A stretch of 64,000 nucleotides of DNA from Rhipicephalus microplus (GCF_043290135.1 NW_027464589.1:5089001-5153000); one strand, 5' to 3'; shown: positions 9,222 to 19,386, counted from the stretch's first letter. Translations and numbers: made by a program. The notes: a model not told the origin generated them from the sequence alone.

Positions 9222-9392
9222 TTTTTTTGTTTTTTTTCACGTGAAATATTTTTATGTTGTTTGAAGTGCTTTGTTCTGTGTTTACTGCAGTATTGTACTG
9301 TTGATTTTGTTGTACTATGTACACCCACTCTGCTATGGCCCCACGATGGGGCTAGCAGTATTGCTAAATAAATAAATAAAATAAATAAATAA
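9222..9392 (+). other. LINE 3'UTR with terminal hairpin and (AAATA)n tail
   Basis: The 3'UTR has a CTGCTA..CCCC-ACGAT-GGGG..TAGCAG hairpin at about 9330-9358, then GTATTGCT and a tail of AAATAAATA units ending near 9392. Equivalent hairpins precede the tails of the LINEs at 19862, 39213 and 48605. Confidence 0.8.
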
Positions 9393-10211
9393 TATTCCTG
9401 CCCACAAACTTCACCCCCACACTTCAGATATACTTATGGAGCCCCTGGAAAACGGCCGCCTTTAAAATTTATTTACATGCAATGTGTGTTGCCAAGGCAA
9501 TCTGCATGCACAATGATGTTTTCTCTTGCTGATTTTGTCAGTAGTATAAAATCTTCATTGGCGATTACAGTGTACTAGATATCAAAAATAACTCCTGTTA
9601 CGGTGGCACCATTTGCTGGTATTATAGATCGAATTTTAATATTTCCTAGCTGTGTTACACGCTGCAGCGTGTTTAGCGCACTCGGATTCATCCTGTCGAC
9701 AGCCAAAATGATTTTTCGTCGTGTTTATCCTGATGTCATAAATCTCTTTCAGCACAGCGTTTTCTACGTACAAGGACATTGCGAGTCTGCTGAGGACACG
9801 TAGATTGTCAATAATGCTCTGTGGCACAGACAGAAGCGGGTTCATCGCTAAAGCGCAGTTCTCACAGTGGCTGTACATGGCGCTGACGATGCGTTGGTGA
9901 CTTTCCGTTTGGCCTTGCGGTATAGTAAAGGTTCGCAGCGGTCCTCTGAGGACTCATTGCCTGATGCGGAGCACAGCTCGGTAACTTCGCTCTCTCTATA
10001 TACGCATGGTCACACTTTCTCTAAGCAATGCCCATAGATGAACTGGTATTTGCGGAATCTCCGGAGATTGTACATCGATCATCGTAATGTAGGGGCCAGC
10101 AGACCCCACTGTTGCAGTGCGAAATACAGAAGAAATGGCAGAGACGGCAAGATGTGTTGAAGTAGCAAATTGGGCTAGTTGGAGCATACTCATCCCAATC
10201 AGCGCATAAAA
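9393..10211. other. No gene recognised
   Basis: Unassigned DNA. The short open frames on both strands show no domain or splice-site support that I could recognise. Confidence 0.4.
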
Positions 10212-10485
10212 AGTACAAAAAACACAAGAAAGTGCTCGACACAAGCACTGTTTAACAACCGAAAGTTTAATGAAACAAACGTGTCATATAAATGCAAACT
10301 AAAAGGCATAAAAAAATTTTGACAGCATACTTGATTTCGTGCTTGGTGAGGGGTGTAAAAGTTTTTGTATGCCTTCTTGTATGCATTTATATGACATGTT
10401 TCTGTCATTAAACTTCCTGTTGTTGGACAGCGCTTGTCTTGAGCACATTCTTGTGTTTGCTGTCCTTTTTGTGCAATTGTCATGA
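10212..10485. repeat. Long imperfect inverted repeat (fold-back)
   Basis: The left arm, about 10212-10315, and the right arm, about 10375-10485, are imperfect reverse complements. Shared words include AACACAAGAA, GTGCTC, GTTTAATGA and CATATAAATGCA. The spacer is about 45-60 bp. The sequence style (GACAAGCGCTGTCC) resembles PLE 5' regions, so this may be a head-to-head PLE terminus; that family call is an inference. Confidence 0.7.
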
Positions 10486-11165
10486 TGGCAAAATGTGTCC
10501 CACAAAAAAAGCACTTCTAGCTGTCAACAGAGTCTGTGCACTGCTTCCGGCACATCTTTTTGCTGTGGCGCGAAGTCTCACAACGCCTTGTCTAGAGATA
10601 CAGCGGTTGAATCTTCCTCAGCCATTTCAACTTTTTTGCACTTTTCTTCTTGCGGTTTCGAATGAACACTGAAAACAATTTCCAAATCTCTTAGCTCTGA
10701 GCAAGCGGCCTGCGCATAGTTATAAGATTTGGAAATCGTTCTCGAATCGTTTTCGCTAAGGCAATGCGACCACATGGTCGTTTCACCTCGGCGGCGCTGC
10801 ACGCACAAGCTATGTCGCGATTCTGCCGATGATGGGTGATTTCGAGGTGGCACGCATCAGCTACGCCAGTGCTGCAAAGGGCAAAAGTTCATAGCTTAGA
10901 TCTCAAAAATGAGCCCGGGTCCGCAAATCAAATTCGTTCAATTGAACTAGTCACTTTTGAGAAATCGTTTAACTGAAACGTTTTCGCATGTAGGAAAACC
11001 ACTGGGGATTTTCTCGAAATTCGTTAGTCTGAAATCTTCATCAAACTGACGTTCGCAAAAGTGATAGTTCACTGTACATAAGAGAAGGAAGGAAGAAAGG
11101 AAGGAAGAAAAACTTTTCTCGCAAGGGTTTGGGACAGGGGTCATGAGCTTGATGGTTGGGGCCTG
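10486..11165. other. No gene; possible Tigger-type MITE end near 10890-11076
   Basis: The part 10890-11076 carries words such as TTCGTTTAACTGAAACG and AATTCGTTAGTCTGAA and ends ..AGTTCACTG before TA. This pattern fits the ends of pogo/Tigger-type non-autonomous elements. A GGAA-rich simple repeat is at 11084-11110. No coding sequence was recognised. Confidence 0.3.
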
Positions 11166-11592
11166 TCATTCGTCAGCTGTACTCAATTCTTCAGCTGTAC
11201 TTTCAGCTGTACTCAATTTCTTCAGCTGTACCACAAATTCTGCGACAGTTTCTTGAGAGGCTTGCTTCCTTTGGTTAAAATGGTATCTTTCACTCACCAC
11301 TGACCGCCTCGGAGAATAGTGCTTCTTCAGCGCCGGCACGACTTCCGGGTATGACGACGTGCTCGGCGTCTTGGGTAGTAGCAGACTTCGGAGCGTCACG
11401 TATGCTTCTTCTCCGATAGCGCTCAAGAACAGATGTAGTTTCTTGGCCTCGGCAATCTCATTGACTGTGCTGTAGAGCTCGAATCTTTCGGCGAACACGT
11501 CGAAGCTGCCGCTGCCGGGAGCGAATTCTGGTAGCTTGCTGAGAGCCATTACCGTCTTCAGTTCTTCTCCAATCCCATCCTCGTCGCCACTT
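11166..11592 (-). pseudogene. Ty3/gypsy-type gag, 3' truncated
   Basis: The minus-strand frame encodes a gag capsid-like region. It starts at MALSKLPEFAPGSGSFDVF (ATG at 11549) or slightly upstream in GDEDGIGEELKTV. It continues with FAERFELYSTVNEIAEAKKLHLFLS, then YPEVVPALKKHY and VSERYHFNQRKQASQETVAEFVVQLKKLS. This order is typical of the retrotransposon gag domain of Ty3/gypsy elements. It stops at 11166 after short repeats of a TCAGCTGTACT word, with no zinc knuckle or pol following. Directly upstream is the matching LTR at 11593-11814, so this is the 5' end of a truncated element. Confidence 0.8.
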
Positions 11593-11814
11593 TGTTGCAT
11601 CAGCCGGAAGAGAAAGGCCAAGGCCTTACAGAACACCTTTATTTACGGCACTGCATGCTTGCAGCACAAAGCAACGGTTCACACAGCAACCGAACAAGAG
11701 CCAGAATATATACGCCCACCAGCCCCTCGCGCATGTACGATAACATGGTGACGTCACTAACACTGTTCATCGGCGATGCTTTTCCCGCGCCGTAATACAG
11801 ATAACAACACAACA
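11593..11814 (-). mobile_element. 5' LTR of the gypsy-type element
   Basis: Read on the minus strand it starts TGTTG and ends CAACA, a 5-bp terminal inverted repeat. Inside are a TATA-like GTATATATT (about 11705-11713) and AATAAA (about 11638). The following AAGTGGCGACGAGGATGGG leads straight into the gag frame. Length is 222 bp. No second LTR was seen. Confidence 0.72.
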
Positions 11815-13174
11815 GGGCCCCAAGTCCCGGGCTCCACTGCCTGCTGCCGCCTGCCTGACAGGACGCAGAAGTGCAAGCTGCACCTCTGGGTCAGAGCTGG
11901 CGAGCTGTGCCTCCCATTGCTCGAAAGTATTACAAAGCTTGTACTGACCTAAAAAAATATCTAAATTTGGTGGTCGGTTTAGGCATCCCCACGAAATGTG
12001 GTAGAGGGATGGCGGGCCGCCACACCATGGACACGCATGCCCATACAGCGTTGGAAAAATTTTGTGTAGTTTTTGAAGATTTGGAAAAACTACCGTTTGA
12101 ATTCTGCAGAGGTCAATCGCATCCTCCCCTTTTAATGATTTGTGGGGGGCGCTGTATTTTTGTTGCTTGCTCGTTGGTTAGCAAGAATTTCTCGAGGGGC
12201 CTTTCTGGGTCGGTCATTTTCCTCCTCGATAGCTTCCTCCTGGAGTGTTTCAAAGGATTGAAGGTGCTTTTGAAGCTCTGCTCGGTTTGTGAGCCCTCGA
12301 GCAAAAGCGCCGGATTTCGTTTCCTTCCAGGCCTGCGTGTCCTGGACATCAGATCAACCTGTATTTGTTCATCAATCTCCCGCCTAAGAATTTGCTTATT
12401 TTAATATAGAAGGCGGCCTCTTGAAAAGAAACGGCACGCTTCCTGCTAGTCGAAGATGATAATTGTCTGCGGTTTATCTTTCTGTTCCTGCACTTTCATT
12501 GCAAGGGCAATGGCAAAGCATTCCGCCTTGGCGATTGAGGACGTGTACAGCGATGCACAAGTCACCATGCAGTTACTGATGCAACTGACAGTTTAAAATT
12601 GTACTACATGAAAGAAAAATTTCTCGAGGGGCACGTAGGCGCAAACTTCTGGCTAAGCCACTGAAGTGCATATATGACTGTCTTTAGCTCCCTGATTTCA
12701 AGCCCGGCTGGTGGTCACCTCTTACAAAAATGGCTAGTAACACTTTGTAACCATATATTGACATGAGTGGTCATCTAATAACATTTTCGCTCTGGCAGCG
12801 CATATTAGCAAATCGTTCGAAAAGCTCCTTTTTACTGTTGTAGAAAGAATATTTTATGTAAAGACCACTGAAAGGCCACACCTTGTTTATACAAAGACAC
12901 GAAGGAGAAGAGGGGAGCTTGCAACGAGAAATTCATAAACACGAGATGCGTGCTGGAGCTGACAAGCAGACTTGTCTTTTTCAAGGATGCAAGGAAATCT
13001 GTTGCAGCCTTGAAAAAGACATGTCTGTTTGCTGAGGCATCAATTCCAGCACCCACCTTCTCTTTAAAAATTTCTCATGTGGTCTAAGGACTATCTTTTG
13101 TGGACCAAACTCCATCTTCCTGTGCAAAAGCTATTTCATTTACACCGCCAAAAGCCTCCTACACACTTGCGTAT
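11815..13174. other. No gene recognised
   Basis: Unassigned DNA. I saw no domain, tRNA-like or splice-supported exon. At 12967-13030 a short inverted pair (GACAAGCAGACTTGTCTTTTTCAAGG and a related reverse stretch) may form a hairpin. Confidence 0.4.
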
Positions 13175-13395
13175 CGTTATCAGCTTGGCTACACCTTGCA
13201 GGGCAAATGCCTCTCTCATGTTCCATCGATTTCTAACCGCCCTGTGTTTTCTGCTGCCATGTTATAACTGAAAACTTGTTAATCTCAGCATCTCAATTAA
13301 TTTACTGTCTTCTTCTTGCACATTTGCCTTCTCTAGGAGTCCAGTAAGTTACTGTTAATAATCAGCAGTTATCCTGCCTACTGACGTGTGAAGGC
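13175..13395 (-). mobile_element. RTE-like LINE 3' end, decayed
   Basis: On the minus strand the remnants of the end of an RTE-type ORF2 (a GTW.ER..P-like stretch) resemble the clearer copy at 13835-14290. Stops and indels are frequent. Confidence 0.5.
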
Positions 13396-13447
13396 TATTC
13401 TAAATACACCCCCTGAAGGCCTCATTTATAGGTACCCTTTTAACTGT

Positions 13448-13672
13448 AGTCCTGCGCAGTCGTGTAGCGGTTACGGTGCTCGGCTGCTGACTCAAAGGCA
13501 GCGGGTTCGATCCCAGCCGCGGCGGTCACTGTTTGATCAAGAACTGCTAGAGGTCCGCTTATAGTGTGCGATTTATGTGCACGAACACTAGATGACCGAA
13601 ATTTACCGAGCCCCTCACTACGGCATCTCTCATAACAATATCGTACTTTTGAGATGTTCAACCCCAGATATT
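13448..13672 (+). mobile_element. Ruka-like tRNA-derived SINE, diverged
   Basis: The head contains GTGTAGCGGTTACGGTGCTC and GGGTTCGATCCC, which serve as A-box and B-box. The body has GACCGAAATTTACCGAGCCC and TACGGCATCTCTCATAA, and it ends near a TGTTCAACCCC word. The better preserved copy at 39927-40166 shares all these words. The name Ruka is from recall of tick SINEs. Confidence 0.75.
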
Positions 13673-13799
13673 TAAATAGATTTTGAAAAGATAATTCAAG
13701 TATAGCTTGATATGAAAAGTAATCATACATTAAACAGTCCCCATGCATTTCCTCAGCCCAAAATCACTGATGTCATGAATGCATGCATGCTCTTGACCC

Positions 13800-14290
13800 C
13801 CCCCCCCCCCCCACACACACACACACACATCTCATCAGCCTGACTATGCTCACTGCTGCAAAACAAAGGCCTCTCCCATGTTCCGCCAGTCAACTCAGTC
13901 CAGTGCTTGGTGCTGCCAGCTTATACCCACAAAATTTTTAATCTCATCAGCGACCTAACTTTCTGCCTTCCTCTCACCTGCTTGCCTTTTCTGGGAATAC
14001 AGTCAGTTACCCGTAATGACCTGCTTTTGCGCTACGTGCCCGGCCATGGCCACTTCTTATTCATGATTTCAACTATGATATCTTTAACCCCGGTTTTTTC
14101 CCTGACCCACTCTGCTCTCTTCTTGTCTTTTAAGGTTACGCCTATCATTTTCCTTCCCATCGTTCGCTGTGTCGTCCTCAATTTAGGCTGAACCCTTTTT
14201 GTAAGCCTCCAGGTTTTGGCTTCGTGGGCAACAAGTATCGGCAAGATGCAGCTGTAAAAGACCTTCCTTTTGAGGGATAGTGCGGTGATA
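13800..14290 (-). mobile_element. RTE-like LINE ORF2 C-terminus with (TG)n tail
   Basis: The minus strand reads LKRKVFYSCILPILVAHEA, KTWRLTKRVQPKLRTTQRTM, GVTLKDKKRAEWVREKTGVK and KKWPWPGT, the conserved C-terminal block of RTE-clade LINEs. Decayed sequence and an ELTGGTWERP-like end follow. The 3' end runs into (TG)n and a poly-C stretch at 13799-13832, which fits a simple-repeat tail. The 5' truncation at about 14290 meets a (TG)n/(TA)n array. Confidence 0.75.
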
Positions 14291-14303
14291 CGAATGATTT
14301 GAG

Positions 14304-14304
<1 letters not shown>

Positions 14305-14361
<57 letters not shown>
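14305..14361. repeat. (TG)n then (TA)n microsatellite
   Basis: A short GT run passes into about 46 bp of AT dinucleotides. The TA array is the insertion site of the LTR element at 14362-16434 and continues on its other side (16435-16454). Confidence 0.93.
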
Positions 14362-14365
<4 letters not shown>

Positions 14366-16434
14366 ACACTACGATGAATGGGCGACATGGCCTGGCTCGT
14401 ACCCCATGTTTATTCCATTCTCTACTTCTTCCTTCTCGGCTTCTACCAATCATCGCTTCATACGTCACACGATTCCCCCTCCCCCCCCGAAAGAAGGCAT
14501 GGATTACTAACAAGAAAAAGTAAACAAGGCAAGGTTGAGAAGTCACAAATGTCAAAATGCACAATTGGTTTCATGTCCCAGTGGTGTTCCGTAAACTCGC
14601 AAAACTTCAGAAATGAGCGCGGCCGTCCGGTGAATGGCGGAGTTCTGGTGGGCGAGGTTGGCTGTGGCGTTCTGGAGATGGTAACCGCGTCTTGCAAAAC
14701 TGCACTGACCATGACATGACTTGAGCAGCTGCGAGGAACGAACAAGGTTGGAAGTCCTTGGAGCACTTGAAGGTCGAATGTCGTAGGCGCCGAATCCTCT
14801 GTCGTACGCACTGTATTTTGTGTCGCGGCTGAGACAGAATTAGTGCTTGCAGCCTGCGTGTACAAGAACTGAAGTTCAAGGAATTATGTCTATGTTCGTG
14901 CGTTGTACAAATTATAACGTTCAGTCTCTTTCGTAGCTTTCTGTGGCGTTGGCTCCGTTGTCGTAAACTAATGGGATGGTGTCTGAATCTTTGCATAGTA
15001 GAACTGGTAACTTCTCGTCTTGTTCGGTGTTTCATGAGGTTTCGGAGCTGTAATCTTAGGTGCAGTCTTGATATTTTGTGCCAAATGCGTTTCTGGTGCC
15101 CATCCTTTATGCAAAGTTGCCTCGCTTCTTGAATTTGTTTTAAGAGGTTTGCTTTGCGTCGTCGTCCTTGTTGGTGTGTCCGTTGGAGTGTCTGCGATTC
15201 ACGGACTTGCTTTTGCTGGCGTTGCTGACGTTGCTGTGGACCATATCGCGGTGGAAGCTCTTCTTGAACATCGCGCTGGTTTTCATGATAACCTGATGGG
15301 GTCTCCAGTCGGCAGCTGGTAGTCTTTGAGCAGTTGTCATGCAATTCAGGCAATGAAGATGATGCTTCAGAGTTGGCAGAAAGTTCTTCAGAAGCTTTTT
15401 CTGCACTGTTCACTACGAGAGGCTCTTGCGCATGGCAGCGTCTGACGTTCGATGTGCCTAACCCTTCGGTGTTGCTTCGACTGTCGAGTGTGTATGCACC
15501 AGGCGGTGATGCATGAACCCGTGCAGAAGAAGCATGGCTCGACTGTGTATTTTCTCGGTGTGTCAACTCGTCTATCGTGAACATGATGTCCTTATGGGGC
15601 AAACGGTGAGCGTCAGGAACGCTTGAAGAGCTGCGTCGTAGAAAACCAGGTGGTGGACCATGTATGCGAGACGAAGCATGCAAGGCATCAGTAGGGTGAG
15701 CGACGTCTCGTGTCGTATGTTGGTGCCACGACTTTGGAAATGCCGACTTTCGTGCACGAGGGAGCTGCGCTTGACGGTTGGGTTTTTCCCAATATACGCA
15801 TGGCCTTCTGTAAGTAAACGCATGTGCCACTTCGTCTTGAGGCACTTGTCGATTCGCGCTGGACTTTCTAATGCTTGAGGACTGCTTAGGAAATTGATGA
15901 TAGTGTGCAGTTGTCTCTAGATGGTTGGCAATGAGTAAGTCTTGGTCATAGTCATTGAAACGGGTAATCATCTCCTCTTTGATTTTTTGCCATGACTCGT
16001 CGTTCTCGAATATGTGAATTACGTAAAATTTGAATGCCTCACCGGTGACGTAGTCGCTGAAGTTCGTAACCATCTCCCGTTCCGACCAAGATGCAGCGGT
16101 AGCGTGGAGTTCGAACAGGTTGAACCAGTCCTGTACGGGTCCGTCGTCCGCTGATCCGGTGTACTTGGGGATGTCGAGGTCAGCCGATGGTTCTGTCATG
16201 GTGCTGGTCGTTGTCCTCCTAGGCGATAATTCGGTAGCCAATGTACGGTCAGGGCGTCTTCTGAGGAACTGCGTCGATGATGAGTGACTGATGAAGGGGC
16301 AGGCAGGTCTCCATCCTGTCGACTTGTGTGACGCTACGATGAATGGGCGACGTGGCCTGGCTCATACCCCATGTTTATTCCATTCTCTACTTCTTCCTTC
16401 TCGGCTTCTACCAATCATCGCTTCATACGTCACA
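14362..16434 (-). mobile_element. Compact gag-only LTR retrotransposon, 2073 bp
   Basis: Direct repeats of 108 bp at 14362-14469 and 16327-16434 differ at only three positions that I can see. Both start TGTGAC and end GTCACA, and on the minus strand both contain AATAAA. A polypurine tract (14473-14488 on the minus strand) sits directly before the 3' LTR, as required for plus-strand priming. The interior holds one gag-like ORF and no protease, RT or integrase. The insertion lies in a TA array, so the target-site duplication cannot be resolved. I did not recognise a standard primer-binding site. It resembles a TRIM-like or gag-carrying non-autonomous element that would need pol from another element. 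Confidence 0.85.
14607..16241 (-). CDS. Gag-like protein of the compact LTR element
   Basis: The ORF is 544 codons long without a stop. The N-terminal 110-130 residues look like a retrotransposon gag capsid region: DIPKYTGSADDGPVQDWFNL, FELHATAASWSEREMVTNF, GEAFKFYV, then WQKIKEEMITRFNDYDQ. The remaining part is rich in Arg, Gln, Ser and His with a Q/R-rich basic stretch near residues 330-430, which could bind RNA. There is no CCHC zinc knuckle. The start ATG at 16241 lies 85 bp inside the 5' LTR end. The C-terminal half may be a frame-shifted or fast-evolving derivative of an originally longer polyprotein. Gag would form the particle; enzymes must come in trans. Confidence 0.7.
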   Translation of the reverse strand: MATELSPRRTTTSTMTEPSADLDIPKYTGSADDGPVQDWFNLFELHATAASWSEREMVTNFSDYVTGEAFKFYVIHIFENDESWQKIKEEMITRFNDYDQDLLIANHLETTAHYHQFPKQSSSIRKSSANRQVPQDEVAHAFTYRRPCVYWEKPNRQAQLPRARKSAFPKSWHQHTTRDVAHPTDALHASSRIHGPPPGFLRRSSSSVPDAHRLPHKDIMFTIDELTHRENTQSSHASSARVHASPPGAYTLDSRSNTEGLGTSNVRRCHAQEPLVVNSAEKASEELSANSEASSSLPELHDNCSKTTSCRLETPSGYHENQRDVQEELPPRYGPQQRQQRQQKQVRESQTLQRTHQQGRRRKANLLKQIQEARQLCIKDGHQKRIWHKISRLHLRLQLRNLMKHRTRREVTSSTMQRFRHHPISLRQRSQRHRKLRKRLNVIICTTHEHRHNSLNFSSCTRRLQALILSQPRHKIQCVRQRIRRLRHSTFKCSKDFQPCSFLAAAQVMSWSVQFCKTRLPSPERHSQPRPPELRHSPDGRAHF

Positions 16435-16449
16435 TATATATATATATAT

Positions 16450-16637
16450 ATATAGTGGGAGCAATAATTCAATGGGCCAGTTAGTCTTCGTGAAGGTATG
16501 GTATATGGCACAACAGGAGCGTTGTCAACAAGGATAAATATTTTGATTTCCCAACAGTTTCGAGGGTGTCCTCCCTTCATCAGGGGATGAGAATATATTT
16601 ATCCTTGTTGACAACGCTCCCGTTGTGCCATATCCCA

Positions 16638-16640
<3 letters not shown>
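16450..16640 (-). repeat. PLE-type inverted repeat enclosing a hammerhead core
   Basis: The left arm 16497-16543 and the right arm 16595-16640 are reverse complements (ATATGGCACAAC..GGATAAATAT). The 50-bp centre holds a minus-strand hammerhead. The segment 16450-16497 also matches 4318-4370 in reverse, so the same terminal unit occurs twice in the window. (TA)n arrays lie on both outer sides (16435-16454 and 16642-16690). Confidence 0.82.
16549..16587 (-). ncRNA. Hammerhead-ribozyme core with intact CUGAUGA and GAAA
   Basis: Minus strand: stem I TCCC (16587-16584), CTGATGA (16583-16577), stem II AGGG..CCCT with loop AGGACA and one extra C, GAAA, a two-base-pair stem III segment CTGTT, and GGGA (16552-16549) closing stem I. 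All catalytic core bases that I can check are canonical except for the extra C before GAAA. The short stem III is typical of PLE hammerheads, which often act as dimers. Confidence 0.7.

Positions 16641-16641
<1 letters not shown>

Positions 16642-16690
<49 letters not shown>
16642..16690. repeat. (TA)n microsatellite
   Basis: About 48 bp of AT dinucleotides next to the right arm of the PLE-type inverted repeat. Confidence 0.93.
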
Positions 16691-16693
<3 letters not shown>

Positions 16694-16789
16694 ACAATTT
16701 CCCCCAGCTTGCCATGTTCTGATGCAGTGATTAGTCACATGTAAGTTCTTAATAAAATCATGTACATGCTATGTGACGGAAGCAGGCAG

Positions 16790-16975
16790 TAAAAGTAAAA
16801 GAGTGTTCCACACTCTTTTACTGTCTTTTACAAATATATATATAGGAAAGAAGAGTATACCTAAAGGCTCGTTTTTCCGTGTTTTGACACATTATAATGA
16901 GATCCTGCAGACAATAATGCCAAGAAACGTATAGGCAAAGTTATTAGAACCAATGTAATATATATATATATATCG
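16790..16975. repeat. Short palindrome and fragment of the 455-bp repeat family
   Basis: A palindrome AGTAAAAGAGTG..CACTCTTTTACT lies at about 16791-16822. From 16850 to 16965 a diverged piece of the 455-bp unit (GTATACCTAAAGGCTCGTTT and onwards) runs between two short TA arrays. Confidence 0.65.
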
Positions 16976-17597
16976 TGGAAAACTTCAGTGTGTTCGGTAA
17001 GTAATTAAAAAAAATGCTGGTACACGTACAAGAGAGCAAGCAATGCCTGCATAGATTTGCGTATCGACTGTGGCACGGCCTTCATCGAAGAATGACATTC
17101 ATTCTCAGATAAATGCAATGCGACACTCGATACACATATCTATAAAGGAATTGCTAGCTTTCTCGTACTGTACCAGCTTCTTTTCATATTAAACCTGCTT
17201 ATAACGAACCTCCATATAACAAATTCTTGGATATAATGAAGTTTTTCTATTCCCCGCCGTCCCTCCATAGATGCGCATGTATTTGTGACCTCTACGTAAT
17301 AAAGTAACTGCGGGAGACAACCTTCATATAACGTCTTTTCTCCATGAACAATCTCAGAATGTTGCTCTGCATTTCAGCATTTTGGCAGGAGCATGCATCT
17401 TCCGCCGCTGCCCCGCAGCCGCTGAAGCGGTGGCGGCGAACACGCGGTGGGCAGGTGCACCTGCACCTTACGAGCTGGCGTTGCCCCCTTTCTCGCCGCT
17501 GTGGTTGCGTGCGCGGGTGTGCCCCTTTTCCCCCTACTCCAAACCAAAATAAAGAAAAACTACATTTGCCCGATCGCAGTGCCACGCTTTAGATTAG
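16976..17597. other. No clear gene; Tigger-type remnant near 17195-17335
   Basis: Words such as CTTATAACGAACCTCCATAT and TTGGATATAATGAAG followed by CTTCATATAACGTC resemble the ends of pogo/Tigger elements. 17344-17592 is GC-rich with open frames on both strands but no recognised domain. Confidence 0.4.
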
Positions 17598-18033
17598 TGT
17601 CACAAATATGGGGCCGTGCTGCATACTGCCACGTTCCATTTCACAAGTTTTTGTTATCGTTCCGAAACACCACACGATTCACGGCGCAAACCGCGCCTGC
17701 AGGTTTTGAGAAAGTTCCGGACTATAGTAGATCATTTCGATAAGATCACGCCCACTGTGCGAACGGTACAGATTGTTCTGGAACCTACGCCACCGCCAGC
17801 GATAACGCTAGAACATTCGACGGCAAGGGTATAAATGCCGACACGCTTCGCCGCTTGTCAGTTGTTGATCGAAGGCCGACGCTGCGTTCGCCGCTATCAG
17901 TCCGAGACTGCTATCTGTGCAAGACTGCTGCTGTAATTAGACTTTCCCTTTACCGGGCACAGGTTCGCCCAAATAAACAGTTAAATCCCAACACGAAGTT
18001 TCCTGTCTTCAGCCACGTCACGACCCCGTGACA
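17598..18033 (+). mobile_element. LTR, probably solo
   Basis: The segment starts TGTCAC and ends GTGACA (6-bp terminal inverted repeat) and is 436 bp long. It has a TATA box (GGGTATAAATGCC at about 17827) and AATAAA at about 17973, correctly ordered for U3-R-U5. The flanks ATTAG and ATATG match only partly as a 5-bp target duplication, and no gag follows, so a solo LTR with a mutated duplication is the best reading. Orientation is plus. Confidence 0.72.
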
Positions 18034-18254
18034 ATATGGAGGGCGCTTTACCGAATAGCTTCCACGGTAACCGCGTCTGTGTCCGTGTCGTTTGATTTTC
18101 GATTTCGGCGCCGTGCGCACATGCATAGTTTCACTGCCCTCGCACGGTGTGTGCCCCGACGACGTTCAGCTTTGCTTTTTTTATTGCGATAGCAATTGTG
18201 TATAGGAGCAGTTTCGGCTGCGTTTTTGCCGCCGCCACCTTCATTCACCGTTTT
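18034..18254. other. No gene recognised
   Basis: Unassigned sequence ending in a run of about 23 T at 18250-18275. Confidence 0.4.
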
Positions 18255-18490
18255 TTTTTTTTTTTTTTTTTTTTTGTACTTCACACCTTTATTTTGTTTT
18301 CTCTATTTTTTATGCGCTCAGTTGTACGCTTTGATTTATACTTACGCTCCTGTTGCTTTAATGTGTTTAATAACTCATTGCATTTGTACAGGAGGTCCCG
18401 ATACAGTCACTTGACTATGGGACCTCCTTCTGTATACTAAATTCCTGTCACTTGTACCGAATTTTATTAATAAATTTCTGATTCTGATTC
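18255..18490 (+). mobile_element. LINE 3'UTR with hairpin and (GATTCT)n tail
   Basis: A perfect inverted pair AGGAGGTCCC / GGGACCTCCT encloses 19 bases at about 18389-18427, followed about 45 bp later by AATAAATTTCTGATTCTGATTCT. A terminal hairpin plus a short-unit tail fits the 3' end of a CR1/L2-type LINE. No ORF is left, and the 5' limit is uncertain because a T-run precedes it. Confidence 0.6.
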
Positions 18491-19225
18491 TTATATGTGT
18501 AGTATATGTACACGTACCTATACATACTGAAACTCAAGAAGAAAACAAAAAGCCGCTCGCGCTCGGCGCTCAGCTCGTCACGATGTGCCAATGGAGGCCT
18601 ATCTCCAACGAGTACTTTTCCCCGCTAATGCGGAGAGGGAGAGGGGGGTTAGATGCTTGTGCGCGCGCGCTTATGCTTCGGCGGGGAGAATCACGGGCCT
18701 TCGACTTTGACCGGAATGATTGCCTTTGCTCTTTTCACACAATCCCTTCGCATTGAAACCGCAGTGATACTCGCCGAGATAGGAAGCAGGCCAGCGATCG
18801 CACCCACCCTTAAAATTTCATTATTGCTACTCGAGCCACCCCCTCCCCCTCCACACGTTGCTTCATGCTTGTTTAAGACAGGTGGATTACTTTCTGTTTG
18901 AGCATTCGATAGCAGTTCTAACACGCGGGAAATGTTATGCATTTTCTCGGCGATAGGGATGGGCTGACTCATTTGATCTTTGCTTCAGCAGCGCTCGCAC
19001 GCTTTCACCCGCTTGTGAAAGTTAGAATGCGCAGGGGCACGTTGTCAATTTGGACTTGTTGTGGAACATGGCGGCGAAAGCAAGAACCCGCTGAGAGTGT
19101 CCATATACTACAATAATAACGCAGTTTTTTTTTTTTTATAAAATGAGTGTTTGGGGGTTAACTCTGCCTTCAGGCTAGCTTTTGTTTAATTTGTGCATTT
19201 ATTTTCCGAATTTTCGTACCGAACC

Positions 19226-19307
<82 letters not shown>

Positions 19308-19386
19308 TATATATACTTGGTTCTACATAGCTCTAGCAAGGCCTTAACTATTTCAAACAAACAATTGGCCACTTGACAATACTCAC
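18491..19386. repeat. No gene; contains an 85-bp (TA)n array
   Basis: The array is at about 19229-19313. The remainder includes a GC-rich piece (18560-18700) and a T-run at 19125-19138. No coding sequence was recognised. Confidence 0.6.

Noticed and set aside
15068..15878. Plus-strand and alternative minus-strand ORFs inside the gag-only element
   Set aside because: They are shadows of the 544-codon gag frame.
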